A stretch of 64,000 nt of DNA from Nitrospira sp. MA-1 (GCA_032139905.1 JAQJDB010000003.1:1-64000), one strand, 5' to 3'; numbered from the stretch's first letter, positions 40,747-49,992 are shown. Notes: a model not told the origin generated them from the sequence alone. A program made the numbers and translations.

Positions 40747-41133
40747 TTAGCCCATCTCTTCTATCACGACAACTTCCATTCCGTTGAAACTCTCTAACAA
40801 CGGTCGCATAATGGAGTCATCCTTTGCGCAAAGCGCGACAGACCGGATAGACGCCGGTTCGAATTGTTGCATCAGCTCAGCAGAAAACAATGTCTGCCCC
40901 ATCAGATACATTCCCCGTCGATTCGCCTTGGCTTGCACCACAATGACGTCTTGCCCCTTGAGGATGACATCCCGCCAGCTTGCTTTTATTTTTGGTCCAT
41001 TTGGCAAAATGACGGCGTCTAATCGTCGCGGACCGTTTCCATTCGCCTGCCGGACTGCAGGGAACTCTTCAATTAAGGTGCCGCCTACCTTTTCCCAATA
41101 CTTCATCATCATCGGAATTTCCCGCTTGCTCAT
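40747..41133 (-). CDS. Small PD-(D/E)XK-like protein
   Basis: 128 residues from ATG 41133 (AAAGG upstream). RRLDAVILPNGPKIKASW and VIVVQAKANRRGMYLMG place D and QxK as in restriction-endonuclease folds (D-x(n)-Q/ExK). It lies convergent with the RM operon's last gene and could be a stand-alone nuclease or a catalytically reduced relative, since glutamine replaces the usual glutamate. Not assignable further. Confidence 0.55.
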   Translation of the reverse strand: MSKREIPMMMKYWEKVGGTLIEEFPAVRQANGNGPRRLDAVILPNGPKIKASWRDVILKGQDVIVVQAKANRRGMYLMGQTLFSAELMQQFEPASIRSVALCAKDDSIMRPLLESFNGMEVVVIEEMG

Positions 41134-41209
41134 GAATTTCTACCTTTTCTAGGGCGGCATTGATTTGGAGGTTCTCCCTCTCCAAAACAACATTTTCCAC
41201 GACAAGTCT

Positions 41210-42286
41210 TTATACAATATTAAAGGCCCGGGCACAGCCTAAACTTTTATTTTTCAGATACCAGGTTAAATTGGCGAAGGCATCCTGCCCTTTGATGGTC
41301 AATTGAAAGAGTTCTTCCCACGTCATATGAGAAAAATGTTTCTTATACTGGGGCTGTAAAAGGGATCGCATATTTCGCATCACGGGATGGCTCTCCGGCC
41401 TCCCTCTTTTCACATTCATGACATGTTGGTTCCGGAGGTTCACCACATGCCACTCCGCATCACCTTCCAGTTTGGCCATAGAAGCCGCAAAGATCATATT
41501 TCGAAATAATTGCTCATAGAACAGGGGTGGGAGGTTCTCAAGGTCGATGATGTGACTGGCGTCGATGATCGTATTGTTGGTGCAATACCGTTGGATCAGC
41601 TTTTCTTTTTTCTTTGGTTTATCCCCCTCGCTCTCTTCTTTGTCCATGGCCAACGAGTTTTTACTCCCGAATTTGGCCTCGATACAGATGACCGCCTTTT
41701 GCGGGACGATCAACATAATATCCGGCTCCGTCCCGAATCGTTTCATATCTCCCTCTAATTGACGGCGAACTTCTTCCAAAGGGGGATACTTGCTAAAGGT
41801 CTGATGCTTCAGGTCGATCTTTCCTCCCCACAAATAGAGCTCCACTTCTTCCTCAACTTTTCTCCGCAAGAAATGACTGACGAGCCTCTGCAGGGCTTCC
41901 CCATTAGCGAGCAACTCCGTAAACACATTGTAGGTGAGGGCGTCTTCGCTGTTTTCATAACATAACCGCCCGGACTCCAATTTATTCCCGTTTTTAAGAA
42001 AATTTTGAATGTAATAGTCACTGTGAAATAATAAATTTCTCTTGGTAGCCGTAATGAGGGCATTTCGGTCTTGCCCGTTGTGATAGACAAACCCATTGCT
42101 ATGCACTCGAATGCCGTGTTCAGGACAAAAAGGCAGGTACCGCATGGTTCCCTTATATTTTTGAAACGGCGCTTTATGGCGGCCCATATCCGTGGAACAG
42201 TTTTTCACGGGACATTGACTGTTCCATAATCGAGTCACCTGGAGATCATTGCGAAGGAAGGACATGGTGCAAGTCGAGTGAGCCAT
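41210..42286 (-). CDS. PD-(D/E)XK superfamily protein with cysteine motif
   Basis: 358 residues from ATG 42286 (AGGAG 8 nt upstream; an earlier in-frame ATG at 42334 lacks a ribosome site). N-terminus has CPVKNCSTDMGRH...LPFCPEHG, a four-cysteine/histidine cluster that could bind zinc. Residues EPDIMLIVPQKAVICIEAKF carry the D-x(n)-EAK nuclease signature. DNA cleavage is plausible; the family is not recognised. It sits just past the RM operon, on the opposite strand. Confidence 0.65.
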   Translation of the reverse strand: MAHSTCTMSFLRNDLQVTRLWNSQCPVKNCSTDMGRHKAPFQKYKGTMRYLPFCPEHGIRVHSNGFVYHNGQDRNALITATKRNLLFHSDYYIQNFLKNGNKLESGRLCYENSEDALTYNVFTELLANGEALQRLVSHFLRRKVEEEVELYLWGGKIDLKHQTFSKYPPLEEVRRQLEGDMKRFGTEPDIMLIVPQKAVICIEAKFGSKNSLAMDKEESEGDKPKKKEKLIQRYCTNNTIIDASHIIDLENLPPLFYEQLFRNMIFAASMAKLEGDAEWHVVNLRNQHVMNVKRGRPESHPVMRNMRSLLQPQYKKHFSHMTWEELFQLTIKGQDAFANLTWYLKNKSLGCARAFNIV

Positions 42287-42696
42287 TGGTACATCTCCTA
42301 TTGACCAAGTTTTTGGCATTGTCTGCAGTTCCAAACAAGGTATTCAAAGCCAATCGCCGAGGAGGGCCTTCCATCCAGAAGAGGGGCCTTTCCTTCTCAT
42401 TCATCGGCTCGACCCTCCATGAAACTGAATGAAAATGGCTCATGGAGAGTCTGATAAACGCCCTTCATACTCTCTCACCATCGACTCCAAGCCGATTACT
42501 ACCCCAACTGATCGAATGATCAAAAAGAAAAGGTGTATTCCGGCTGATGATCGGCGGGGATGACGGAGGGGAAGATGGATTGAACTTGTCTTTTAAGTTA
42601 GATGCCGGGGTTCGTCCAGGCCGCAGAGGTTTTGAGAATCTCATTCTGCACGGTGCCATTATCTCTTGGGGCGCCTCTTCCTTTTTCAGTGCATTC
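42287..42696. other. Intergenic region with the second extended flank
   Basis: No supportable gene. 42622-42677 is the reverse-strand counterpart of 22423-22480 (GAGGCGCCCCAAG, CACCGTGCAGAATGAGATT), adjoining repeat R12. Confidence 0.6.
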
Positions 42697-42986
42697 CGGG
42701 GTTTCGCCCCCGTACGACGAGCCACTTTTGTTTCGGCAAAAGTGGCCAAAACCATGTTGACCGTGGCATGGCCCTTCGGGTGCCCTGCGCGGTTCACCAG
42801 CACCGGCGGCGGGCAAACTCGCTGCGCTCAGACACTGCCCGCCTTTTTTCCGGTGCCGGTTGCACGGCTCGGCCATGTCACAAGGTCGGGGGATCATAAA
42901 GGAGGAGGGCGGCCCAACTCGCAGGGCTCACACAAGGGCCGCTAGCGGATAAGAGCGTCCCTCCCTTGGGCCAGCCGGCAGGCGTC
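42697..42986 (-). repeat. Structured repeat copy R12 (type III/I chimera)
   Basis: First copy in reverse orientation. Tail hairpins (CCCCGT.., GCCACTTTTG/CAAAAGTGGC) come first on the + strand, then GGCATGGCC nest, then type I left half ending GGCGTC. Confidence 0.9.
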
Positions 42987-43444
42987 GAACTACAGAAGAA
43001 ACACCGTTCGCGCCACAGGGTCAGGGCTTCCATTCACACATCACTCCCACCTTTTCCCCTCTACTTCAGCCCCTTCTCCCCTCCCCCATTTCTATTGGAT
43101 AACATCCGGTTTGAGTGGGAAAGACTTTATCTTTTCGTTTTTCTCCGGCCTTAATTGGTTGAGAGGATAAAGATGGGTACCCAATAACGAATGTCGGGCA
43201 TGACGAAGAGGGATGGATTGATGGAGAAGAGCAGATGGTTTCCCGTTGAAAAATATCGAGCAAGACAGGGGAGGATGAATTCCTGCCAAGGACCTGCGAG
43301 AATAACTATAGTGTAAGGAATGGGATCAACCCTTTTGTTGAGTAATTATTTGCCAACTAGCGAAAAAAGGGGGAAGATGCCTTTCAGAAAATAAAGAATG
43401 AACCAGTGGTCTTTCCTAAAACCATGAAGAAAACTTAACAGCCC
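42987..43444. other. Intergenic region without a visible gene
   Basis: About 460 bases of low-complexity, pyrimidine-rich then mixed DNA. I see no reading frame with a ribosome site and no repeat copy. Confidence 0.5.
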
Positions 43445-43630
43445 ATGACCCCCGAAGATTACATGCGCCTAGCAATCGTCATGGCGCAGAAGGTCCCCCA
43501 ATATCTATTCGGAGCCGTAATCGTTCGCAGGACAACTGGGGATATCGGCAAAGTCTTCACCGGCTTCCAAAAGTACCTCTACCAACCTCAAGCCGTGGCA
43601 TGGACACCATCCAGGAAATCTATTGGGTAG
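43445..43630 (+). pseudogene. Truncated paralogue of the nucleoside deaminase
   Basis: MTPEDYMRLAIVMAQKVPQY, then LFGAVIVRRTTGD, matches residues 4-36 of the deaminase gene at 44445, then continues as unrelated sequence to a stop. The catalytic HxE and PCxxC motifs are absent, so it is an N-terminal fragment of a duplicate copy. Confidence 0.75.
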
Positions 43631-43703
43631 TGGATGAACGCACACAAAGAGGGGTCAATTGGAAGACTGATGACCCCCAGGCAATGTAAGATGGACCTTT
43701 GCC

Positions 43704-44036
43704 ATGAAACTCTCTAATGCCGCCAGGGCTATTGTGGATGTCAGAAAGCTTCGCGACTATTGTCTCAGCCGTGAACATCCGCGAGGTCAACACAAAGCCC
43801 GTGTCTTTCAGAGCGCCTTGGGATGGACTGCCGCCTCGGCAGAAGAGGTTCGTCGAAGGCTACTTGAAGTCGTACAGAGGGAAGAAGCCACTTTCCTCGG
43901 TTCAGATGACTATGGAAAACGGTATGCGCTAGACTTTTCAGTACACGGCCCCGCTGGGCCAGTAACTGTTCGAAGCTTGTGGATCGTTCGCCGTGATGAG
44001 GACTTTCCACGATTCGCCTCATGCTATATCCTATAG
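43704..44036 (+). CDS. DUF6883 family protein
   Basis: 110 residues. NAARAIVDVRKLRDYCLSRE, RVFQSALGWTAASAEEVRRR and VTVRSLWIVRRDEDFPRFAS are the DUF6883 pattern; its partner DUF4926 gene follows by 15 bases. Such pairs occur in polymorphic toxin or TA-like loci. The C-terminal WIVRRDEDFPR recurs as a fragment at 45715. Confidence 0.75.
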   Translation: MKLSNAARAIVDVRKLRDYCLSREHPRGQHKARVFQSALGWTAASAEEVRRRLLEVVQREEATFLGSDDYGKRYALDFSVHGPAGPVTVRSLWIVRRDEDFPRFASCYIL

Positions 44037-44051
44037 GAAGGAGATTACCTC

Positions 44052-44261
44052 ATGATTCAAGATATTTGTGTCCTGGATGTGGTCGCCTTGACTCAGGATA
44101 TTCCTGAGAGCAGCTTGCTGCGAGGACAAGTGGGGACCGTGGTGGAATCCCTTGGACCAGATATGTTTGAAGTGGAATTTGTGGATAATGACGGCCGAAC
44201 CTACGCGACGCTCCCCCTGAATTCCAGCCAACTCCTCGTGCTGCATTACCAACCTGCGTGA
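44052..44261 (+). CDS. DUF4926 family protein
   Basis: 69 residues, AAGGAG before ATG. LDVVALTQDIPESSLLRGQV, GTVVESLGPDMFEVEFVDND is DUF4926, a small SH3-like beta barrel. It pairs with the DUF6883 gene and probably binds it. Confidence 0.82.
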   Translation: MIQDICVLDVVALTQDIPESSLLRGQVGTVVESLGPDMFEVEFVDNDGRTYATLPLNSSQLLVLHYQPA

Positions 44262-44444
44262 TCTCGCTATTTTATCCGTTCCTGTCATTTTCGATGGAGG
44301 GAATTTTCCTAATGAGGGGTTTATGCCTGAAGGGGTAAGGTGTGATCCAGAGACGGGCAGACCTCCAAATGGACTCTCATTAGATTGAACACCTTCATTG
44401 TCTCTGGCAAACGATGTGAGGAATTCTGGTAAGCGTGAAAAAAA

Positions 44445-44909
44445 ATGAACATGAGCCCCTCTGATTATATGCGCCTGGCCATTGTCATGGCGCAAAAGGT
44501 CCCCCAATATCCATTTGGGGCCGTGATCGTTCGACAGGCAACCGGAGAGGTCCTCGCAAAAGGGTACAACCGTTCTTCCCGCAATCCTATCGTTCACGGT
44601 GAAATCGATGTCATCAATCGTTGTGCGGCGGCCCATGCACCGGTGGATTGGACCACCCTAGATTTGTATACGACCGCTGAACCCTGTCCCATGTGTCAGA
44701 GTGCGATCGAGTGGGCCGGCATGGCCAACGTATACTTTGGCACGTCGATTCCGTTTCTCCAACAACATGGGTGGCGGCAAATTGATATTCGGGCTGAGGA
44801 GGTGGCACGGCGGACGCCTTTTCGGAATACGAAAGTTATTGGGGGGATTCTGGAGCAAGAATGTAATGCGTTGTTTGAGGCGGCGCAGCGCGATGTCTTG
44901 AAGAAATAA
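44445..44909 (+). CDS. Cytidine/guanine deaminase family protein
   Basis: 154 residues. A zinc-dependent nucleoside deaminase: HGEIDVI (histidine and catalytic glutamate) at about residue 53 and PCPMCQSAIEWAGMANVYFG with two zinc cysteines at about 85-88. The C-terminus (ARRTPFRNTKVIGGILEQEC) is like guanine and nucleoside deaminases rather than TadA. ATG 44445 or 44451 could start it. A truncated paralogue lies at 43445. Confidence 0.85.
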   Translation: MNMSPSDYMRLAIVMAQKVPQYPFGAVIVRQATGEVLAKGYNRSSRNPIVHGEIDVINRCAAAHAPVDWTTLDLYTTAEPCPMCQSAIEWAGMANVYFGTSIPFLQQHGWRQIDIRAEEVARRTPFRNTKVIGGILEQECNALFEAAQRDVLKK

Positions 44910-44941
44910 ATTTCTCGACTTTCAATTTAAAAAAATCATGC

Positions 44942-45128
44942 GCCGGGTGTCGGCCCGGCAGCCGAGGCACTTTTGTTTCGGCAAAAGTAGCCAAAACCAT
45001 TTTGGCCGTGGCATGGCCCTTCGGGTGTCCTCCGCGGTTCACCGTCACCGGCGGCGGGCAAACTCGCTGCGCTCAAACACTGCCCGCCTTTTCTCCGGTG
45101 CCGGCTGCACTGCTCGGCCATGCCACCA
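44942..45128 (-). repeat. Structured repeat copy R13 (type III)
   Basis: Tail hairpin GGCACTTTTG/CAAAAGTAGCC (one mismatch), then GGCATGGCC/GGCCATGCC with CACCGGCGGCGGGCA nest. No type I half is joined to it. Confidence 0.88.
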
Positions 45129-45192
45129 GGCCAGGGATGCATAGAGGAAAAGGGTGAATGAACAAACCGGCTGGAAAAAGTAGGGGGACCGT

Positions 45193-45405
45193 ATGCGATA
45201 TGCCATTGTGATTGAAAAATCGCCTGCAAACTTTGCGGCGTATGTGCCGGATTTACCTGGGTGTGTGGCAACCGGGGCGACCCTGGATGAAACTGAAACA
45301 CTCATACGAGAAGCGATTGAATTCCATCTCGAAGGAATACAGGCCGATGGCCAACCTCTCCCACCTCCCAGTTGCCAAGTCGAATACGTCGAAGTTTCAG
45401 TCTAA
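45193..45405 (+). CDS. HicB-like antitoxin (orphan, copy 1)
   Basis: 70 residues. MRYAIVIEKSPANFAAYVPD, LPGCVATGATLDETETLIRE, AIEFHLEG is the HicB N-terminal pattern, without a C-terminal HTH. No HicA gene is beside it. A nearly identical gene lies at 49753, in a duplicated block of about 290 bp that includes the leader and the following repeat. Confidence 0.85.
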   Translation: MRYAIVIEKSPANFAAYVPDLPGCVATGATLDETETLIREAIEFHLEGIQADGQPLPPPSCQVEYVEVSV

Positions 45406-45432
45406 CTCCTCTTTCCACTGTGTTCCTTACAT

Positions 45433-45621
45433 ACGGGGTTTCGTCCCCGTGCGACGAGCCACTTTTGTTTCGGCAAAAGTGGCCAAAACCATTCACGCCC
45501 CGGCTGGCCTCATTGCAGAGGAGGGACGCCAACTCTGAAGAGGGCGGCCCAACTCGCAGGGCTCAAACAAGGTCCGCTAAATGCTAGGAGCGTCCCTCCT
45601 TGGGGCCAGCCGGCAGGCGTC
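45433..45621 (-). repeat. Structured repeat copy R14 (type I)
   Basis: Complete type I nest in reverse, with GCCACTTTTG/CAAAAGTGGC tail. It directly follows the HicB gene. Confidence 0.88.
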
Positions 45622-45714
45622 GAATCAATGGGCCGCCTGCTGATTTGAGCGCCGGACCGCTTGGCTGACCTGCAGGTGATAGTTCGGAAAAAACCTAGCC
45701 ATATTTTCCTCTGT

Positions 45715-45839
45715 TCGATGATGGTATGGTACTGACACCGAAGGGTCAGTCCGTCATCGTGCGGACCATATGGATTGTTGATAAGGGCGAAAATCGGCCT
45801 CGATTGGTGACGGCCTATCCACGAGAACAGGAGTCTTGA
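45715..45839 (+). pseudogene. DUF6883 C-terminal fragment
   Basis: Reads FDDGMVLTPKGQSVIVRTIW and IVDKGENRPRLVTAYPREQES, stop, matching the last third of the DUF6883 protein at 43704 (VTVRSLWIVRRDEDFPRF). The start and first two thirds are missing, and repeat R14 lies 90 bases upstream. Confidence 0.65.
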
Positions 45840-45841
45840 CC

Positions 45842-46072
45842 ATGATCAAAGAACATGACCGGGTAGTTTTAGCCGTTGACGTTCCCTCTGAAGCCCTTGT
45901 GGCGGGAGATGTCGGAACGATCGTTCATGTCTATCAGGACAAGCAGGCCTACGAGGTGGAATTTACCACCCTGGAAGGGAAAACCGCTGCAGTCGTGACA
46001 TTGGAGGTTCTTCAGGTTCGTCCGGTGGGCAAACGCGAGATCACTCATGCTCGCGAGTTGGCTTCTCGATAA
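45842..46072 (+). CDS. DUF4926 family protein (second copy)
   Basis: 76 residues from ATG 45842 (AGGAG 9 nt upstream). KEHDRVVLAVDVPSEALVAG, DVGTIVHVYQDKQAYEVEFT is a diverged paralogue of the gene at 44052. Its DUF6883 partner upstream is truncated. Confidence 0.78.
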   Translation: MIKEHDRVVLAVDVPSEALVAGDVGTIVHVYQDKQAYEVEFTTLEGKTAAVVTLEVLQVRPVGKREITHARELASR

Positions 46073-46298
46073 CCCAAATCCCCACGCCGCGTCACCGATC
46101 TACATCTCGGATGTTTTGATTCGCTTATCTCTCTCACACAGCCGCGCATTCGCGCGATGGGTTTCCTTCTCTCTACCACAAAATGAGTCTCTCAGCTGTC
46201 GTTCAAAAACTGTGGAACTCATGCCACGTCCTTCGTGAGGACGGAATGACCTAGGGCAATTTCCTTTCGGACAGCACGTGAAGGACCGATCTATTCCT

Positions 46299-46480
46299 GG
46301 GTTCGTCCCGGCAGCCGAGGTCCTTTTGTTTCGGCAAAAGTGGCCAAAACCATTGACGCCCCGTCTGGCCTCATTGGAGCGGAGGGACGCCACATATGAA
46401 GAGGGCGGCCCAACTCGCATGGCTCAAACAAGGCCTCCCAGATGCGAAGAGCGTCCCCCCCGTGTCAGCCGGCATGCGTC
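46299..46480 (-). repeat. Structured repeat copy R15 (type I, chimeric hairpin)
   Basis: Type I nest with a tail hairpin whose arms come from different subtypes: GGTCCTTTTG on one side and CAAAAGTGGCC on the other, so the top pairs are broken. The breakpoint is at the loop. Confidence 0.85.
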
Positions 46481-46690
46481 GGACTAAAACGAACCTTGCA
46501 GGGCTTCCGCCGAGATCTATTTGAAAACAAGAGAAGATGGGCTCGGCTTTAAGGAGGCTCAGGGTCTTGGGCTTTGCTATGGGCATGACCTTACGGGAGG
46601 AATTTTTCCTATTAACCCCAATTCTAGCTTACAATAAGGAAGTCTGGTAGATTGCCAAAATTTACAACTTCGGACAGAGGGAGAATATTC

Positions 46691-46990
46691 ATGAATACCA
46701 GAACGTTGGATCAGCATATCGAGTGCACGCCTGAAATAGCGGGGGGAAAACCACGCATTGCCGGACATCGCATTACCGTGCAGAATGTGGTGATTTGGCA
46801 TGAGAGCTTTGGTAAAAGTGCAGATGAAATCGCGAGCGAATATGGGCTGACCTTAGCAGATGTCTATGCGGCGTTGGCGTACTATTTTGATCGCAGGGAG
46901 GAAATTGACCGGGATATCACTGAGCACAAGGCCTTTATTGCAATGTTGCGACAGGAGATTCCTTCGAAACTGAAAGAAAAGCTTCGGTGA
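46691..46990 (+). CDS. DUF433 antitoxin
   Basis: 99 residues from ATG 46691 (GAGGGAGAATATTC). IECTPEIAGGKPRIAGHRIT, VQNVVIWHES and EIASEYGLTLADVYAALAYY give the winged-helix DUF433 family, partner of PIN-like toxins. It overlaps the downstream gene by 4 bases. Confidence 0.85.
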   Translation: MNTRTLDQHIECTPEIAGGKPRIAGHRITVQNVVIWHESFGKSADEIASEYGLTLADVYAALAYYFDRREEIDRDITEHKAFIAMLRQEIPSKLKEKLR

Positions 46991-47319
46991 GCCAAAAGAT
47001 CCGGTTTTATGCAGATGAGCACATAGCCAAAGCGGTTATACTTGGATTACGACAGCGTGGCGTAGACATCCTCGCTGTGAAGGAAACTGACATGCTGAGT
47101 GCTTCTGATGCGGAACATTTTACGCGGGCTCAACGTGATAACAGAGTAATCGTCACTCAAGATGACGATTTCCTTCGTTTCCACGCGGCTGGCAAAAACC
47201 ATAGTGGAATCGTGTACGCACCTCAAGGAATATCCATAGGCGAGATGATACAGGGATTGCTATTGATAACTCAGGTCCTGGATGCAGAAGAAATGCAAGG
47301 CCAGGTTGAATTTTTGTAA
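46987..47319 (+). CDS. DUF5615 PIN-like toxin
   Basis: 110 residues from GTG 46987. IRFYADEHIAKAVILGLRQR, GVDILAVKET and RVIVTQDDDFLRFHAAG hold the acid residues of the PIN-like Mut7-C/DUF5615 fold. A ribonuclease toxin controlled by the DUF433 partner is likely. Confidence 0.82.
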   Translation: MSQKIRFYADEHIAKAVILGLRQRGVDILAVKETDMLSASDAEHFTRAQRDNRVIVTQDDDFLRFHAAGKNHSGIVYAPQGISIGEMIQGLLLITQVLDAEEMQGQVEFL

Positions 47320-47400
47320 AAAAATAAAAATATCGGGTGACATTCAGCATCTACTTTGTCTTCCTGTTTCTCCTTCCACATTCTCACTCTTCGAAGATGT

Positions 47401-47588
47401 CGGGGGTTCGTCCCCGTGCGACGAGGTCCTTTTGTTTCGGCAAAAGGCCCCAAACCCATTGACGCCCCGTCTGGACTCCTTGCAGAGGAGGGACGCCAAC
47501 TCTGAAGAGGGCGGCCCAACTCGCAAGGCTCAGACAAGGCCCGCCAGATGCTAAGAGCGTCCCTCCTATGCGCCAGCCTGCAGGCGTC
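47401..47588 (-). repeat. Structured repeat copy R16 (type I)
   Basis: Complete nest. Tail hairpin is GGTCCTTTTG/CAAAAGGCCC, mostly the GGTCC subtype with one mismatch. Confidence 0.85.
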
Positions 47589-47715
47589 CGACCATAGAGA
47601 CAAAACTTTCATTGATGACCATGAAAGAGGGAGGAGCGAAGAGCCAACAAGAAATTAGAGAATTTTTTATAATTTGAGGAAGGGAGGCTCTGTCCCCTAT
47701 ACTTTTCAAGCCTAA

Positions 47716-48426
47716 TTACCACATGACTTCAAGCACTTCATGGTCATGGTGGGGTTCCACAATCGCAGCTAGTCCTTGCCCGTCGGAGCTTTGTCCATCC
47801 CGCACACACCATGCGAGACCTTTGCCCTCCAACTTGATGACGAATACTCCGCCCAGGAAATAGTTCACGAGCCAGGCGAACGTGGGAGTCCCCCCGGTCG
47901 TCGACGCCGACCAATAGTTGGCCGACTGCACGTTTTGAAACGGATGGACATCCGGCAAACAGAGCCCCCCACCTAGGCACAGCACCGAATTGATATCCAG
48001 CAGACTCGCCAGTTGTTCCCGCATGGGCAATGCCCAGCCTTTTCGTCCCCCCACCTCGCGGGTGGTACAATGGCTGATGGCTCCGGCCCAGTTAAAGGCC
48101 TTCATCGACGGGGAGGTCTCCCACACGAGGCCCGTTTCCCGGTCACAAAACGCGACGCCATACAGGACCGGGACAAACCGGTTCGCACCCGCGAATTTTT
48201 GTCCCCTCATCTTTGATCCACCACACTGCCCCATCGCGTCAGGTTCGGTGGAGGCATATATCTTATTGTTCGGGATTTCGATGTGCGGGAGAATGTCATG
48301 AATCGGCTGGCCCGGTTTGTTCTCTGGTGGTCCATTATGGGCCAAGATGACTCCCGGCAGCGCCAGACACACAACTAGAGTCGCCGCCGCCCCCATACCC
48401 GCAAGGGTTAATCGTTGAGCAAACAT
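47716..48426 (-). CDS. DUF1566 (Lcl C-terminal) secreted protein
   Basis: 236 residues from ATG 48426 (GGGAG 8 nt upstream). Signal peptide 1-29 (AATLVVCLALPGVILAHNGP), then VAFCDRETGLVWETSP, NWAGAISHCTTREVGGRKGW and YWSASTTGGTPTFAWLVNYF with a final WCVRDG, the C-type-lectin-like Lcl/DUF1566 pattern. It is exported and probably binds surface ligands. Base composition looks like the core genes, so it may be a displaced chromosomal gene. Confidence 0.8.
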   Translation of the reverse strand: MFAQRLTLAGMGAAATLVVCLALPGVILAHNGPPENKPGQPIHDILPHIEIPNNKIYASTEPDAMGQCGGSKMRGQKFAGANRFVPVLYGVAFCDRETGLVWETSPSMKAFNWAGAISHCTTREVGGRKGWALPMREQLASLLDINSVLCLGGGLCLPDVHPFQNVQSANYWSASTTGGTPTFAWLVNYFLGGVFVIKLEGKGLAWCVRDGQSSDGQGLAAIVEPHHDHEVLEVMW

Positions 48427-48599
48427 CCAATATCTCCCTGAATAACGTAGGACCGATAACCCTGCTGGTTCTTCCCACTGGTTCGGAATGAGGAATCAAT
48501 ATTTCCTTCCTTAATATACTGTAGCCCATACGAATGCTATCTGGTAAGACGGGCGCGCAATCACGGCAACCGTGTTGTCTCTCTGCGATTATTGTTGCC

Positions 48600-48786
48600 G
48601 GGGTTTCGCCCCCGGACGGCGAGGTCCTTTTGTTTCGGCAAAAGGACCCAAAACCATTGACGCCCCGTCTGGACTCATTGCAGAGGAGGGCCGCTAACTT
48701 TTTTAAGAGCGGACCAACTCGCAAGGCTCAAACAAGGTCCGCTAAATGCGAAGAGCGTCCCTCCCCAGGGCCAGCCGGCAGGCGTC
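48600..48786 (-). repeat. Structured repeat copy R17 (type I, GGTCC hairpin)
   Basis: Intact nest and GGTCCTTTTG/CAAAAGGACC hairpin, CCCCGG type last hairpin. Confidence 0.88.
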
Positions 48787-48966
48787 GAAACATATGGGTG
48801 AGAATTTTTTAGAAATTTCCATTAGAGAGGGAAGAGCGCAGGCATAATGACAGAGGAAAGTGGGATTACCTATTACGAACCTCTGGCCCTCGGAGAAGGC
48901 CCACGCTTGACTGAAAAATCGTATGACGATAACATGATCGATCATGAATTGGTAAGGAGACTTGAT

Positions 48967-49176
48967 ATGGCCACAACCACGATTTCACCGAAATTTCAAA
49001 TTGTGATTCCCAAGGACGTGCGGGAAAAACTTCACCTCAGTCCTCAGCAGCGTTTGCAGGTTGTAGAAAAGGGTGGAGTCATTACACTGGTGCCGGAAGT
49101 GCCGCTTAAAAATCTAAAGGGGGCACTAAAGGGCATGTCTAAGGCAGCCATTCGCGAAAAACAGGATCGGTTGTGA
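48967..49176 (+). CDS. AbrB/MazE-type antitoxin
   Basis: 69 residues from ATG 48967 (AAGGAG 8 nt upstream). TTTISPKFQIVIPKDVREKL, HLSPQQRLQVVEKGG is a swapped-hairpin AbrB DNA-binding domain, with a C-terminal toxin-neutralising tail. It overlaps the PIN gene by GTGA. Confidence 0.88.
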   Translation: MATTTISPKFQIVIPKDVREKLHLSPQQRLQVVEKGGVITLVPEVPLKNLKGALKGMSKAAIREKQDRL

Positions 49177-49544
49177 AGATCTTAATGGATTCCAGCGGAT
49201 GGATTGAATACTTCACCGCAGGTCCTCTTGCCGAGCGTTATGCGACCTATTTCACACCCCGCTATGTCTGCATCATCCCAACCATCGTCCTGTATGAGGT
49301 GTATAAAAAAATCAAACGGGAGAAAGGAGAAGAGACGGCATTATTGCTTTCGGGACAACTCAGTGCCAACCATATGATTCCGCTCACTGAATCCATCGCT
49401 TATCTGGCCGCCGATTTGAGCTTGTTGCACGGTTTAGCCATGGCCGATGCCATCGTGTATGCCACCGCCAAGGATCAGAATGCACAAGTTGTCACGGGAG
49501 ACGCAGACCTGAAGACTCTGCCTGGTGTGATCTATATCAAATAG
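49173..49544 (+). CDS. VapC-type PIN ribonuclease
   Basis: 123 residues from GTG 49173. ILMDSSGWIEYFTAG, IVLYEVYKKI, LAMADAIVYATAKDQNAQVV and TGDADLKTLPGV carry the PIN acidic residues. It is the toxin of the pair with the AbrB antitoxin. Confidence 0.9.
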   Translation: MKILMDSSGWIEYFTAGPLAERYATYFTPRYVCIIPTIVLYEVYKKIKREKGEETALLLSGQLSANHMIPLTESIAYLAADLSLLHGLAMADAIVYATAKDQNAQVVTGDADLKTLPGVIYIK

Positions 49545-49752
49545 GAAAACCCGCAAGGAGTCAGAACGCTTTTTTTGGGGAGGAATCTGCTCTGCCTGGA
49601 ATGGCGGTCCGGGCATATTCTATGACCCGACACCGCATGATTGTGTGATGGCCTTTTCTTTTCGTTTTACTTTGGCTTCCCGTGTGAGAAAAGGTGGTAA
49701 ATTTTGTGTTGAATAGTTTGCTGCCCACAAGCGGACCAAGATAGGGGACCGT

Positions 49753-49965
49753 ATGCGATATGCCATAGTGATTAAAAAATCTCCCACAAACTTTGCGTCG
49801 TATGTGCCGGATTTACCTGGGTGTGTGGCAACCGGGGCGACCCTGGATGAAACTGAAACACTCATACGAGAAGCGATTGTATTCCATCTTGAAGGAATAC
49901 AGGCCGTTGACCAACCCCTCCCATCTCCAAGTTGCCAGGTCGAATACGTGGAGTTGTCAGTCTAA
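49753..49965 (+). CDS. HicB-like antitoxin (orphan, copy 2)
   Basis: 70 residues, nine residues different from the gene at 45193. The block from about 49744 to 50040 duplicates 45184 to 45480, including the start of the next repeat. No HicA lies beside it either. Confidence 0.85.
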   Translation: MRYAIVIKKSPTNFASYVPDLPGCVATGATLDETETLIREAIVFHLEGIQAVDQPLPSPSCQVEYVELSV

Positions 49966-49992
49966 CTCCTCTTTCCACTGTGTTCCTTACAT

